Source of the DNA: Candidatus Buchananbacteria bacterium RIFCSPHIGHO2_01_FULL_44_11
GTDB taxonomy: Bacteria > Patescibacteriota > Patescibacteriia > Buchananbacterales > UBA6539
DNA: 46,396 nt
NCBI GenBank assembly: GCA_001817345.1
Contig: MHIE01000003.1
Location: forward strand, 100,985-147,380
Reading direction: 5' to 3'
The notes under the pieces were generated by a model that worked only from the letters and a program-made list of their open reading frames with translations, had not been told where the DNA came from and made no database searches. This document shows, one piece after another, positions 7,874 to 15,386 of this stretch. The translations under genes were made by a program, and so were the position numbers. Numbering within the stretch: position 1 is the first letter of the stretch; every line of letters begins with the position of its first letter.

Positions 7874-9544
7874 CTAGTTACCTTTTAGCCCTTCCAGTCC
7901 CTTGACTTCAAATTTGACTGCCGGCTTGGGCACTGAGATGACTGGCACGGCGCTGGTCTTGCCAAAGCCGCAACCAGATGGATTAGGATCAGAAATAACC
8001 GTACCGTCAGTGGCGGTTACTGAACCGGCATTGGCATGCCAATGTTCTTCTTTGTCACACTCCGAACCGGTGCCGGAATGAACTTGGTTCAGAGGAATGT
8101 ATTTACTGCCGTACTGAATGACTTTGATGGTTTCGGGCGCAGTCGCCGGCGTGACGGTAATAGAAACATTAAAAGGAATGGTATTAATCAGCCGGCGATT
8201 GGGGTCATAGATTTGGATACTGCCGTTAGCGGTATAAGTGCCCGGCCCAAAAGCCTGAACCGTATTGCAGTCGTAAGTGACGTTTGTGTTAGCGGGCAGT
8301 TTGCCGCTGGGCGGAGTAATGTGGAGCCAATTGGGAATGTTACCGGTCAGGTCAAAGCGGTCGGCATCCACACTGCCTTTTTGCAGGTTTAAGACTTGGA
8401 GATTTTGCGAACAAGCACCGACCTGGGGAATAGTCCGGCTGAGGTAAACGCCGTCTTGCTGTTGAACCCCGGTTGAAGGATCGACACACTGAGCCGGTTT
8501 GCCGGCGCAAATTTCCGGACTGGGACAGTCGGTTTGTTCCGAGGCGCACGAGCCGTTAGAACAAAAGAGTCGGCCGACCTGGGTGTTGCTGCAGCAGACC
8601 GGCGTCGGATCGCCGCAGTCAGCGTCAGTCTGACAACTGCGGCCGGAATCAATCAATTCCTGGCGGGCATCATCAACCGCCTGCTGCAAACGGTCCGAAC
8701 CGTACAAGCCTTCGCGCAAGCCGGAGATTTTGGCCTTTTGAAGCTGGTTTTCCAAGTCATTCAATTTTTTACGCAAGTCAGGATTGTTGCCTTCAAACAC
8801 ACCAGTGCAGGCCGGACTGCCGGATTTAATGACCGTACCGGTGCCGGCGCTATCAAGGCTGCCGATATTAACGTTGGTATTGCCGCCCGGCTCTTTGCAC
8901 TTTTCTTCAATGGCATCAAGAATCGCCTGCTTTTGCTGCCTGGCGTTTGTCGCGGTGGCTAAAGCGGCGTCGTACTTAGCCTGAGCGGCTGCTTCCGCCG
9001 CTTGTCGGACTTTTTGGTTAGCTTCTTTACCGGCAGCTAAAACCGCATCACAAGCCGCTTCTTTATCTTTATAAAATTCCGGCTTACGGGCATTGGCCAC
9101 ACAGTCGTTATATTCTTTTTTTACCTCTTCGCGCTGGTTAAACTTCGCTTCATTGAAACCTTTGCCCGCGTCAAAGTCAGCCATAATTTCTTCGTAAAGC
9201 TGGCCAATTCTTTCAAAAGCGTCTTTGCACGGATCAGCGGTTAAAGCGGCGGAAATACATTGATGATATTGGCTTTCCAGCTGCTGATTCTGGGCCCAAA
9301 ATTCATCGCTGGCTTTTTCTTTGTCCGCAGACAGTTCATCTTTAAAACTTTGCTGACGCTGTTCAAATTCGTTGTCAACCGCCTGGCGAGCCGAGGCAAT
9401 TTGTTCACAGACCGTGTTTCTGACGTCAATACCGTTATCGGAAAACTGATTATTAAAAACGCCGCTGGCGGCGGCAACAATCAGCCCCAAAGCGATAATT
9501 CCTATTGAAATACTGGCGATTTGACTGGTGGATGGTTTAGGCAT
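7874..9544 (-). CDS. Membrane-anchored surface protein with coiled coil and Cys-rich domain
   Basis: A 556-aa protein of unknown function. Residues 9-30 form one membrane anchor. Residues about 43-215 are a long charged, Ala/Gln/Glu-rich helical region likely to be a coiled coil, with spaced cysteines (C46, C96, C106, C148, C165, C216). A shorter helical part follows at 255-300. Residues 304-353 hold a dense cysteine cluster (CQTDADCGDP..CC..C..C..C). The end (about 370-470) looks like a beta-sandwich of the Ig type. It is probably exported, with cysteines in disulphides. The stop is TAG, which shows that TAG is a real stop in this genome. Confidence 0.6.
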   Translation of the reverse strand: MPKPSTSQIASISIGIIALGLIVAAASGVFNNQFSDNGIDVRNTVCEQIASARQAVDNEFEQRQQSFKDELSADKEKASDEFWAQNQQLESQYHQCISAALTADPCKDAFERIGQLYEEIMADFDAGKGFNEAKFNQREEVKKEYNDCVANARKPEFYKDKEAACDAVLAAGKEANQKVRQAAEAAAQAKYDAALATATNARQQKQAILDAIEEKCKEPGGNTNVNIGSLDSAGTGTVIKSGSPACTGVFEGNNPDLRKKLNDLENQLQKAKISGLREGLYGSDRLQQAVDDARQELIDSGRSCQTDADCGDPTPVCCSNTQVGRLFCSNGSCASEQTDCPSPEICAGKPAQCVDPSTGVQQQDGVYLSRTIPQVGACSQNLQVLNLQKGSVDADRFDLTGNIPNWLHITPPSGKLPANTNVTYDCNTVQAFGPGTYTANGSIQIYDPNRRLINTIPFNVSITVTPATAPETIKVIQYGSKYIPLNQVHSGTGSECDKEEHWHANAGSVTATDGTVISDPNPSGCGFGKTSAVPVISVPKPAVKFEVKGLEGLKGN

Positions 9545-9598
9545 AAATTTTTGTCCTTTTTTTTGTTAATTAAGAACGAAGTAGAAAAAATATTAGCG

Positions 9599-10060
9599 TT
9601 AGCCGGCGGCTCGCTTGAGAGTTTCAATGTCAAACTTTTTCATCTTGAGAAACGCCTGAGTCAACCGGGCCAGCTTCTCTTGGTCTTTGGTTTGCATTAT
9701 CTCGGCCAGGTCAGAAGGCACAATTTGCCACGAAAGACCATACTGGTCTTTGAGCCAGCCGCATTGTTCGGCTTCAGGCACGGCCGAAAGCTTTTCCCAG
9801 TAGTAATCAATTTCTTTTTGGGTCTTACAGTCCACTATAAACGAGATAGCTTCGTTAAATTTAAAAAGCGGACCGGCGCTAATCGCCATAAACGGCTGGC
9901 CCGTCAGCTCAAAAGAAATAACATCACAGTCGCCTGAGGGCGTGTCATGAAGGGTCGTGATATTTATAATCTTGGAATTGGGAAAAACCGAGACGTAAAA
10001 CTCGGCGGCTTCTTTAGCTTGGGTATCAAACCAGAGATGAGGTGTAATTTTTAATTTCAT
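9599..10060 (-). CDS. PhnB-like VOC-superfamily protein
   Basis: A 153-aa cytoplasmic protein beginning ITPHLWFDTQAKEAAEFY, the usual opening of the PhnB-like branch of the vicinal-oxygen-chelate fold (3-demethylubiquinone methyltransferase-like domain by name only). A second half with DYYWEKLSA and LKDQYGLSWQIVP (near residues 105-135) fits this family well. The actual activity of the family is not established. It follows the DUF1428 gene after four bases, so it is the last gene of a three-gene unit. Such genes are unusual in a reduced genome and may have been acquired together. Confidence 0.8.
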   Translation of the reverse strand: MKLKITPHLWFDTQAKEAAEFYVSVFPNSKIINITTLHDTPSGDCDVISFELTGQPFMAISAGPLFKFNEAISFIVDCKTQKEIDYYWEKLSAVPEAEQCGWLKDQYGLSWQIVPSDLAEIMQTKDQEKLARLTQAFLKMKKFDIETLKRAAG

Positions 10061-10064
10061 ATGG

Positions 10065-10448
10065 TTAGATGCTAACTACCACCTTAAAACCGCCGTAAGC
10101 CATTCGCTTCATGTCAAACGGCATTTTTTCCATCTGGTTGGGATCAGTCGGCTGCATTGACGGATCTTTCATTACTCTGGCGTTGACTTGGTCGCGATGC
10201 TTTTTTGATTTGTATTCGATATAGGAAAACCAAACTGTCTCGCCGGGCTTGGCTTTGGCCATTTTTGGAAAAATAAATGTTACCCATTCGGGTTTAGCGT
10301 CATCAAGCATACATTCTTTATAATCAAGCGCCCCGTATTTTTTCCACATCTGGCCGCCCTGGCGGGCCATTTTGCGATATTCTTTGACTCTCTTTTTGGG
10401 CACTACCAAAACAAACCCATCGACATATTTTGTTTGATTCTTTGCCAT
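10065..10448 (-). CDS. DUF1428 family protein
   Basis: A 127-aa protein matching the DUF1428 (YbaA-like) family: YVDGFVLVVP at residues 7-16, a MWKKYGAL segment and the end KRMAYGGFKVVV. The family has a dimeric ferredoxin-like alpha/beta fold and no known function. It sits between two VOC-fold genes on the same strand, with gaps of 23 and 4 bases, so the three are probably transcribed together. The family is common in proteobacteria, so transfer is plausible, but base composition does not differ clearly from the neighbours. Confidence 0.82.
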   Translation of the reverse strand: MAKNQTKYVDGFVLVVPKKRVKEYRKMARQGGQMWKKYGALDYKECMLDDAKPEWVTFIFPKMAKAKPGETVWFSYIEYKSKKHRDQVNARVMKDPSMQPTDPNQMEKMPFDMKRMAYGGFKVVVSI

Positions 10449-10471
10449 ATATTTTTGCTAGTTAATATTTT

Positions 10472-10894
10472 TTACATTTGGGATGGCTGCAGCATGCCCA
10501 CCCGGTTACCTTCGGTATCTTTAAACATTACAAATTTGCCGACACCCGGGATATCCATTGGCTCACCTTGGATTTCGCCACCGGCATTTTTCACTATTAC
10601 CATATGTTTTGCCAAATCAGCCACGGAAATTACCAGGTGAGGCATCGTGCCATATTCTCCCTTCTGAAAAAATCCGCCGTTGATCGCGCCTTTATTTTTA
10701 TGCATCTTATTCTCGTCTAGCGGCGAGGTAGTGGCCAGCAGGTAGTCACCCATCTCCGGGCCAAGCTGCTTTAATTCCCAGCCAAACGCGGTCTCGTAGA
10801 ATTTTTTTGTTCGTTGTTTATCTTCCGCCGGCATTTCAAAGTGAACGACTGGGTTCATCCCGTTAGAGACTGACTTATTAGTTGCTTTTTCCAT
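10472..10894 (-). CDS. VOC-superfamily (glyoxalase-like) protein
   Basis: A 140-aa protein of the glyoxalase/bleomycin-resistance fold: VVHFEMPAEDKQRTKKFYETAFGW at the start (split here into its two beta-alpha parts) and FKDTEGNRVGMLQ at the end are typical. Two beta-alpha-beta-beta-beta halves are visible. The metal-binding residues would be H18, a residue near 70-80 and E128. The substrate is unknown. It is the first gene of the VOC/DUF1428/PhnB unit. Codons 8-13 lie within one arm of an inverted repeat whose other arm is upstream of the gene. Confidence 0.8.
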   Translation of the reverse strand: MEKATNKSVSNGMNPVVHFEMPAEDKQRTKKFYETAFGWELKQLGPEMGDYLLATTSPLDENKMHKNKGAINGGFFQKGEYGTMPHLVISVADLAKHMVIVKNAGGEIQGEPMDIPGVGKFVMFKDTEGNRVGMLQPSQM

Positions 10895-10980
10895 AATGGT
10901 TTTTAATGATAGTTAAATTAGTTTCCATCTAATGTTAATAATGATGGTAATGCAATTATTGTCTGTCTCTAACGGGATTC
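10854..10980. repeat. Inverted repeat spanning the 5' end of the VOC gene
   Basis: The arms 10857-10874 and 10961-10978 match at 17 of 18 positions, including 14 in a row (core GTCTCTAACGGGAT). One arm encodes residues in the VOC protein N-terminus; the other lies about 70 bases before its start codon. A minus-strand RNA would form a stem that encloses the start region. Confidence 0.6.
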
Positions 10981-11048
10981 ATTGTCATATTTTTTGATTA
11001 CTTTTGATTACTAATGAATTAATTCAATTATAAATTTTATTAGCTGAA

Positions 11049-11801
11049 TCAACGAACATTATTAATCGCGTTTTTTATGGTATCATGCTTAGTCTTGAGT
11101 ATATTGGATAAAGTGGTAAAAACCTTTTGGCCCAAACTGTCGGAATTTTTGCCGGCAGCAAAAACGGCCCACCAGGGAAATTTGACCTTAATATTTTCTT
11201 GGACGTCAATTTCGACGGTCGCTTTGGCTTTGACCGGAATAAGACCAAACAATTTAACCGGCTGATGATGAGTAGTGGTTATTTTTTCGTAATTAAGTGA
11301 AATCTGTTCGGTCGGCACATCGGCCTCGGCCAAGCCTTCTTTTAAAATTTCAGCGACCTGCTGGCGGCTCTCTTCAGACGCGTCATCGCCGCTGCTGCTG
11401 AGCAAGATAGCAAAATTTGATTCCGGCGAATCATCATCTATCGCCACATCAATTTCATCCGGCTCGATGCCAGCGGTGGTATTTTCCTGCGTTTCACCTT
11501 TAATGTCACCAATCTTCAAATAACCTGCCTCGGGTGGATCGTCGTCGTTAAACTTACTGTCAATTTCGTCTGGCTCAACCCCCGGCGGTGGCGCTGATTC
11601 CCCTTCTTCAACTTTCCAGGTGTATTCAACATTGCCTTTTTTTGTTTGGTCCTCGCCTGAATCAACGACATCTCTGGTTGGGGCACTTGAAGTAGTGGTT
11701 TCACCGTCTACTCCGTCGAATTCAAGATAGTAATCTGTTTGGGCGGCAACAAAACTCAACGGCATTAAAGCCAACCCTAAAATGAAAATAAGTATCTTCA
11801 T
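11049..11801 (-). CDS. Secreted acidic protein, possibly Hcp-like
   Basis: A 250-aa protein with a clear signal peptide (cleavage after SFVAA, about residue 20). The mature start DYYLEFDGVDGE, and a second copy-like GYLKIGDIKGE near residues 93-103, recall the opening of Hcp-type tube proteins; PVKLFGLIPVKAKATVE and KVKFPWW at about 180-217 are seen in secreted Hcp-like proteins of uncultured bacteria as far as I remember. The middle is very acidic with repeated EPDEID motifs. No type VI genes are nearby, so a secretion-system role is unlikely. The promoter TGG-TATACT lies at 11920-11928 and leaves a leader of about 110 bases. Confidence 0.5.
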   Translation of the reverse strand: MKILIFILGLALMPLSFVAAQTDYYLEFDGVDGETTTSSAPTRDVVDSGEDQTKKGNVEYTWKVEEGESAPPPGVEPDEIDSKFNDDDPPEAGYLKIGDIKGETQENTTAGIEPDEIDVAIDDDSPESNFAILLSSSGDDASEESRQQVAEILKEGLAEADVPTEQISLNYEKITTTHHQPVKLFGLIPVKAKATVEIDVQENIKVKFPWWAVFAAGKNSDSLGQKVFTTLSNILKTKHDTIKNAINNVR

Positions 11802-11919
11802 ATAATTTTTGGCTAATTATTAATCTTGACCTGCCGACGCGGCCTGGGCAAAAAGGCGGCCAGCCGCTGGGTTTGGGCTAAAAACCTACCTTTTTACTAT
11901 GATATTTAAAGTTTTTTAC

Positions 11920-11951
11920 AGTATACCAAAAAATCGCCACTTTGGCGATTT
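11920..11951 (-). terminator. Terminator of the methyltransferase gene fused to an extended -10
   Basis: On the minus strand a 9-bp stem (11943-11951 with 11931-11939, loop AAG) is followed by six T, which run into TGG-TATACT (11920-11928). The hairpin ends the methyltransferase unit and the -10 would start the secreted-protein gene. Confidence 0.65.
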
Positions 11952-11970
11952 CTGGGAAAGATTTGCAGAA

Positions 11971-12486
11971 TTATTTTTTCTTTAAGACGTAAATCGGATA
12001 CCAAGCTGAAGACGGCTCTTTGACGTGATGCTTGGTAATAATTTTGAAATACCGGCTGACGGCTCGGTCAAAATCCGCCTGAACCATCATTGAAGCGCTG
12101 GCTTCTTTTTCAATCGCCAAAGCTTTAACCATAAAATCATAATCTTTTTTTGCCAAAAGACCTTTTTGGTTAACCTGATCTACGGCTTGCCGGGCGGCTT
12201 TAATATTCCACATGGCGGTCTTGGCATTTGGCTTATAGCCATAGACGTAATGCATTGAAGTCTGGTAAAAAGAATACTTTTTGGCGTAAGACTGATAATG
12301 TTTCTTAACGACTTTTTCCAAATCAACCGGCTGTCTGGTTGGCCGCAAACATTCACGGCCAATAAATAAACCGTCATCCTTTAGGTGGCAGCGGATATTT
12401 TTAAAAAATGTATCATAGTCTTTAGTGTGTAAAACACCCGGCACCCAATCGCCAAAAATCAAACTGAATTTTTTTTCCAAGTTCAT
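11971..12486 (-). CDS. SAM-dependent methyltransferase, C-terminal part of a split gene
   Basis: A 171-aa fragment beginning MNLEKKFSLIFGDWVPGVL. It fits the second half of a class I methyltransferase, where a segment like LIFGDW follows the SAM-binding part and carries the motif after strand 4. The preceding fragment (12493-12789) ends with a TAG, then two codons (TTA TCA) lead in the same frame to this ATG. The family normally has a tryptophan in the equivalent EGNW position, so TAG most simply derives from TGG. It either restarts here, is read through, or is dead. A terminator with T-tract follows at 11931-11951. Confidence 0.6.
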   Translation of the reverse strand: MNLEKKFSLIFGDWVPGVLHTKDYDTFFKNIRCHLKDDGLFIGRECLRPTRQPVDLEKVVKKHYQSYAKKYSFYQTSMHYVYGYKPNAKTAMWNIKAARQAVDQVNQKGLLAKKDYDFMVKALAIEKEASASMMVQADFDRAVSRYFKIITKHHVKEPSSAWYPIYVLKKK

Positions 12487-12492
12487 TGATAA

Positions 12493-12789
12493 CTAATTCG
12501 CTTCGTAAAATTTTTCTTGTCCGACGTGGGTCATCGGCTGTTTGGATAAAATTCTATAAAAATCCCGAGAGAAATCAACGATAGAAACATTCATTTTATT
12601 TTTATGCAGCATTGACCGAAACTCCACAGTTGAACCAAGAATCAAGACATCTTTAAAGCCCTTGGCTTTTTGGGCTAAGGCGTATTTTTCAAACCATTTC
12701 ACTTCACTGGGCCAAGGCCGGGCTGGCGCGGGTAAGTTTTTCCAGTACTCAGCCTTAGTCGGCTGCCAATTTGGTTTTATTTTGGACAT
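12493..12789 (-). CDS. SAM-dependent methyltransferase, N-terminal part of a split gene
   Basis: A 98-aa fragment with the SAM-binding motif I, DVLILGST at residues 47-54, preceded by a helical cap and followed by VSIVDFSRDFYRIL (motif II with the acidic residue). It stops at a TAG (12493-12495) directly after EKFYEAN, where related proteins continue with W. The second half of the domain follows in the same frame two codons later. Taken together the two pieces make one protein of about 273 codons. Without the second half this part cannot form a full Rossmann fold. Confidence 0.6.
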   Translation of the reverse strand: MSKIKPNWQPTKAEYWKNLPAPARPWPSEVKWFEKYALAQKAKGFKDVLILGSTVEFRSMLHKNKMNVSIVDFSRDFYRILSKQPMTHVGQEKFYEAN

Positions 12790-12822
12790 AACCTTAAATC
12801 AAACTTATTTTTGTGATTTACT

Positions 12823-12857
12823 AAAATCGCCTCCAAAGATTAATTGAAGGCGATTTT
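12823..12857 (-). terminator. Rho-independent terminator of the CxxC protein gene
   Basis: A 9-bp perfect stem (12849-12857 with 12823-12831, AAAATCGCC/GGCGATTTT) directly after the gene end. The T-tract is short. Confidence 0.6.
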
Positions 12858-12864
12858 GTTGTAA

Positions 12865-13452
12865 TTACTTACTCTTTTTTTTGGCTTTAGCTTTTTTGAC
12901 CACCACGGTTTTTTTCACCAACACTTTTTCTTTCTTACTTGGTTTGGCTGGACTAAGCAGCGCCAAAATATTATCCAGCTTGGCATTTAACAATTCAAAT
13001 TGCCTGGAAGAATTATCCGGCTTTTTAACATCGGCTTTGCCGCTCTTGCTAAAACAGTCACTGCAGTACACTGGCCGCTCACCCGTGGGTTTAAACGGCA
13101 CTTCACAGTCTTTGCCGCAATTGGCGCACTTGGCTTGATACATTCTTTTATCGCCAAAACTACCTCTATCACTAAAGCTGCCTCGCTGCGAGTCTCGGCC
13201 GCCGGATCGGCTGGTTTCCTCCCCGCGACTTTTTTTGAAGCAATCGCTGCAAAAAACCGGACGATCGCCAGTCGGCTTGAACGGCACTTCGCAGTCTTTG
13301 CCGCAGTTAGAACAGACGGCCGGATACATTGTTGTTGAACGGCTTGAGTCGCGGTCGCCAAATCCCCGGCTGCCTCGGTTGCCGTCGTTACCGCCTTTGC
13401 GGTTAAAGCCGTGGCCGCGATCGGATTTAGAACCCCGATTAAAATTTTTCAT
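12865..13452 (-). CDS. RGG-rich protein with two CxxC-x17-CxxC zinc motifs
   Basis: A 195-aa protein with a Gly/Arg/Ser-rich, disordered N-terminus (1-42) resembling RGG RNA-binding tails, then two nearly identical zinc modules: C47xxC50-x17-C68xxC71 and C109xxC112-x17-C130xxC133, each with VPFKPTG and RPV between the cysteine pairs. This spacing is the known CxxC-x17-CxxC domain, found mostly in uncultured phyla and without assigned function. A second RG/Ser-rich linker separates the modules and the last 30 residues are Lys-rich. RNA or DNA binding is a fair inference. TACAAT at 13459-13464 is six bases before the ATG. Confidence 0.78.
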   Translation of the reverse strand: MKNFNRGSKSDRGHGFNRKGGNDGNRGSRGFGDRDSSRSTTMYPAVCSNCGKDCEVPFKPTGDRPVFCSDCFKKSRGEETSRSGGRDSQRGSFSDRGSFGDKRMYQAKCANCGKDCEVPFKPTGERPVYCSDCFSKSGKADVKKPDNSSRQFELLNAKLDNILALLSPAKPSKKEKVLVKKTVVVKKAKAKKKSK

Positions 13453-13509
13453 AATTCTATTGTATTAATTAGTTTGTTAAAAAATTTATGAACCAAATTG
13501 GACCAGCGG

Positions 13510-13875
13510 TTAAATTAGCCGCCATTTAAATACCGCGAAAGACACTAGCCACAAAATCGCAAAATGGATAAAGAGAAACAAAACCACAAAATCCAAAGGA
13601 TAGCCTTCAAAAAAGTAACGTACCTGCAAAAGGATGGCAATCACTCCGGAAAAAATCAGCGACTTGAGCCATGGCCGCCGGACGCCGGCTAATAGCCAGA
13701 ACGTAACCAAGCCGATGATCGTGCCGTAAATTATTTTGTTGGGAAAGTAGCGCGGCGGCACGGAGTACTCACCGCTAAGCTGATGAAAAAAATAATCCGC
13801 TAAGGCAAAAATTAAGATAATGCCTAGCGTCAATATTACACTCAACCCAAACTTTTTGATAAAAACCGCTTTCAT
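13510..13875 (-). CDS. Small integral membrane protein (121 aa)
   Basis: Four hydrophobic helices, with charged ends KKF and KWRLI; I do not recognise the family. I chose the ATG at 13875 rather than an upstream one because it overlaps the stop of the cupredoxin gene in an ATGA arrangement, a classic sign of translational coupling, and because the protein then starts MKAVFIKKFG, a normal membrane-protein start. The coupling suggests it works with the cupredoxin lipoprotein, perhaps in copper handling or electron transfer, but nothing in its sequence shows metal ligands. Confidence 0.65.
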   Translation of the reverse strand: MKAVFIKKFGLSVILTLGIILIFALADYFFHQLSGEYSVPPRYFPNKIIYGTIIGLVTFWLLAGVRRPWLKSLIFSGVIAILLQVRYFFEGYPLDFVVLFLFIHFAILWLVSFAVFKWRLI

Positions 13876-14234
13876 TCCTGAACAATTACTTGACCCTGCA
13901 TTGAGGGGTGGATGCCGCAACTGTAGTCATAACTGCCGGCCTGGCTAAAAGTATACTGGAACGTCTGGCCCGGCTTTAGCTGGGACGACTCAAACAACGC
14001 TGATTTAATCGTATGGACGGCCGCGTCATTATTAGTCCAGGTCACGGCGGTGCCGGCTTTGACGGTTAAAATTTTTGGACTGAAAGTAAAACTTTGAATC
14101 GTGACGGCATTAGCGCTCACGGCTGCTGGGGTTGAATCTTTAGCTGGCGCCAAGGTCGGCTGAGTACAGCCGGCAACAACCGCTAAAAATGCCAACAAAA
14201 CTGCGGCGAGCAAAAGTGACGATTTTTTAACCAT
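13872..14234 (-). CDS. Cupredoxin (plastocyanin-like) lipoprotein
   Basis: A 120-aa lipoprotein: hydrophobic signal with the lipobox AVVAGC, lipidated C23, a Thr/Pro/Ala linker and then a single cupredoxin domain (about 43-120). The type 1 copper ligands are all present: H74, C106, H109 and M112 in SCGIHPSM. It would carry electrons or bind copper on the outer face of the membrane. A promoter TTGCCT (14290-14295)-17-TATAAT (14267-14272) gives a leader of about 25 bases. Its stop overlaps the start of the next membrane-protein gene. Confidence 0.88.
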   Translation of the reverse strand: MVKKSSLLLAAVLLAFLAVVAGCTQPTLAPAKDSTPAAVSANAVTIQSFTFSPKILTVKAGTAVTWTNNDAAVHTIKSALFESSQLKPGQTFQYTFSQAGSYDYSCGIHPSMQGQVIVQE

Positions 14235-14266
14235 AGCTTGTTTAGGGTTATTTTGATGACATATCT

Positions 14267-14295
14267 ATTATACTCCAACCGAAGTGGGCAGGCAA
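14267..14295 (-). promoter_or_regulatory. Promoter of the cupredoxin gene
   Basis: TTGCCT at 14290-14295 and a perfect TATAAT at 14267-14272 on the minus strand, 17 bases apart. The -35 box is the same as that of the EamA promoter. Confidence 0.6.
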
Positions 14296-14433
14296 AAAAT
14301 CAAAGCCAGGTGACTTTGGTTCAAATACCGAAAAAAAATAGGCCGGAAACAATCCACCAAAGGCGGAAAAATTTCCGAGCCCAAATGAACCAGCATCCGA
14401 GTCTCTATCGCTCCCAAGAAAGGCATTGTCTAT

Positions 14434-15018
14434 TTATGGACCGGGTTGTTGACGGAGTGAAAATACAAAGCCGTACCAGCTATACCATTCGATCTCAGGT
14501 TTGGCCGAACAAGCGTCCAACCACAGCGTTGAGTCATCACGACCAAAACCAATTCTCCAGGGTAATCCCTCGATAAAGACTGGCCGGTGCATAACGATCA
14601 AGGCCTTCAGGCCCATCAACCTCAGGGTTTGATCAGAGAAAACCTCCTTGATTGACGGCGTGATTCCCAGGGGTGTGTCAATGCAGCCAAAGCTTTCCGC
14701 CTTCATCAGGATGTGCTCATTTGTCCGCTGACCGGTTTGAAGCTGATCGCCGCGCAGGATTGCCAGTTTGTGATGGACACCATCGGTGGCCATAAATTCT
14801 GGATGGCGAAGAAGCAATTCTGCATTTTCACCGATGTGATGGTCAGGCCCATTGTCCCCGAACGAACCCCGAATAAATGAAGCCTCGGGATTTTTTCTCC
14901 TCTCCTCTTTTTTCTCTTCCCTGACCCTTTGAGCCTCTTTGATCATCGCAATCAGACTTTCGCCCGTCTGGCCGTGGGTTGTAATTTCAAAGGTCAGTAA
15001 ACCTGAAGCATCTAGCAC
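14434..15018 (-). CDS. Hypothetical protein (194 aa)
   Basis: I do not recognise this soluble protein. It has a strongly charged helix rich in Arg/Glu/Lys at about 28-48, a His/Asp-rich segment (DNGPDHHIGE) near 58-67, and a final part with many Trp and Gly. The GTG at 15018 is chosen because GGAGGT stands seven bases before it; a GTG three codons upstream (15027) lies too close to the ribosome site. It belongs with the other small genes here that have strong Shine-Dalgarno sequences. The 200 bases beyond its end, up to the cupredoxin promoter, hold no convincing gene. Confidence 0.55.
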   Translation of the reverse strand: MLDASGLLTFEITTHGQTGESLIAMIKEAQRVREEKKEERRKNPEASFIRGSFGDNGPDHHIGENAELLLRHPEFMATDGVHHKLAILRGDQLQTGQRTNEHILMKAESFGCIDTPLGITPSIKEVFSDQTLRLMGLKALIVMHRPVFIEGLPWRIGFGRDDSTLWLDACSAKPEIEWYSWYGFVFSLRQQPGP

Positions 15019-15121
15019 TCTAGCCACCTCCCTCCTTTTTAGTCTCTGTTTTAAACAGATTAGACAAAAATCCCCTATTTGTCAAGCCAAAACAAAAAAG
15101 CTAAAGGCAATTTTTTATACT

Positions 15122-15144
15122 AAAAAAATCGCCGGCCAGGCGAC
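15122..15144 (-). terminator. Terminator of the 72-aa zinc-ribbon gene
   Basis: On the minus strand GTCGCC-TGGCC-GGCGAT is followed by seven T; it lies 24 bases beyond the gene end. Confidence 0.65.
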
Positions 15145-15167
15145 TTGATCCAAACATTTAAAGACAA

Positions 15168-15386
15168 CTATTTTTTACCCAAACTCTGATCACGGCACTT
15201 TTGGCAATACTGCAATTTATTTTTCAGCCTGACGTCCTGAATAATTTCAAACAACGAATAAGATTCTTTACCGCAGTTCTGGCAGTAACGTGATTCCCCG
15301 GTGACGAATTTTCTGACTCCAGTTAGTTTAGCCGTAGCGACTTTTGCCATAATATTGTCAATTAAAGTGCCAATTAAGCTTAGCAC
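15168..15386 (-). CDS. Small zinc-ribbon protein (60-72 aa)
   Basis: A short basic protein with two CxxC pairs, CQNC and CQKC, about 25 residues apart, so a zinc ribbon. It starts either with the GTG at 15386 (72 aa) or with the ATG at 15350, which would give a 60-aa protein starting MAKVATAKL; the latter looks more natural but neither has a good ribosome site. The size and basic nature suggest a ribosome- or nucleic-acid-associated protein; no family is recognised. Confidence 0.55.
   Translation of the reverse strand: MLSLIGTLIDNIMAKVATAKLTGVRKFVTGESRYCQNCGKESYSLFEIIQDVRLKNKLQYCQKCRDQSLGKK

Noticed and set aside
8534-8962. 142-codon plus-strand frame over the surface-protein gene
   Set aside because: It is antisense to a gene with a coherent signal, coiled coil and Cys pattern; the frame reflects codon bias on the other strand.
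11971-12789. Recoding of TAG as an amino acid
   Set aside because: TAG is the natural stop of other genes here, for example at 7874, and prfA, which reads UAG, is present.
14300-14340. GGTTCAAATACC, resembling a tRNA T-loop
   Set aside because: No acceptor stem, D-arm or anticodon arm can be found at the right distances.
14238-14576. Plus-strand reading frame of 112 codons before and into the 194-aa gene
   Set aside because: It runs antisense to a gene with a strong ribosome site, has no ribosome site itself and its protein is low-complexity basic.
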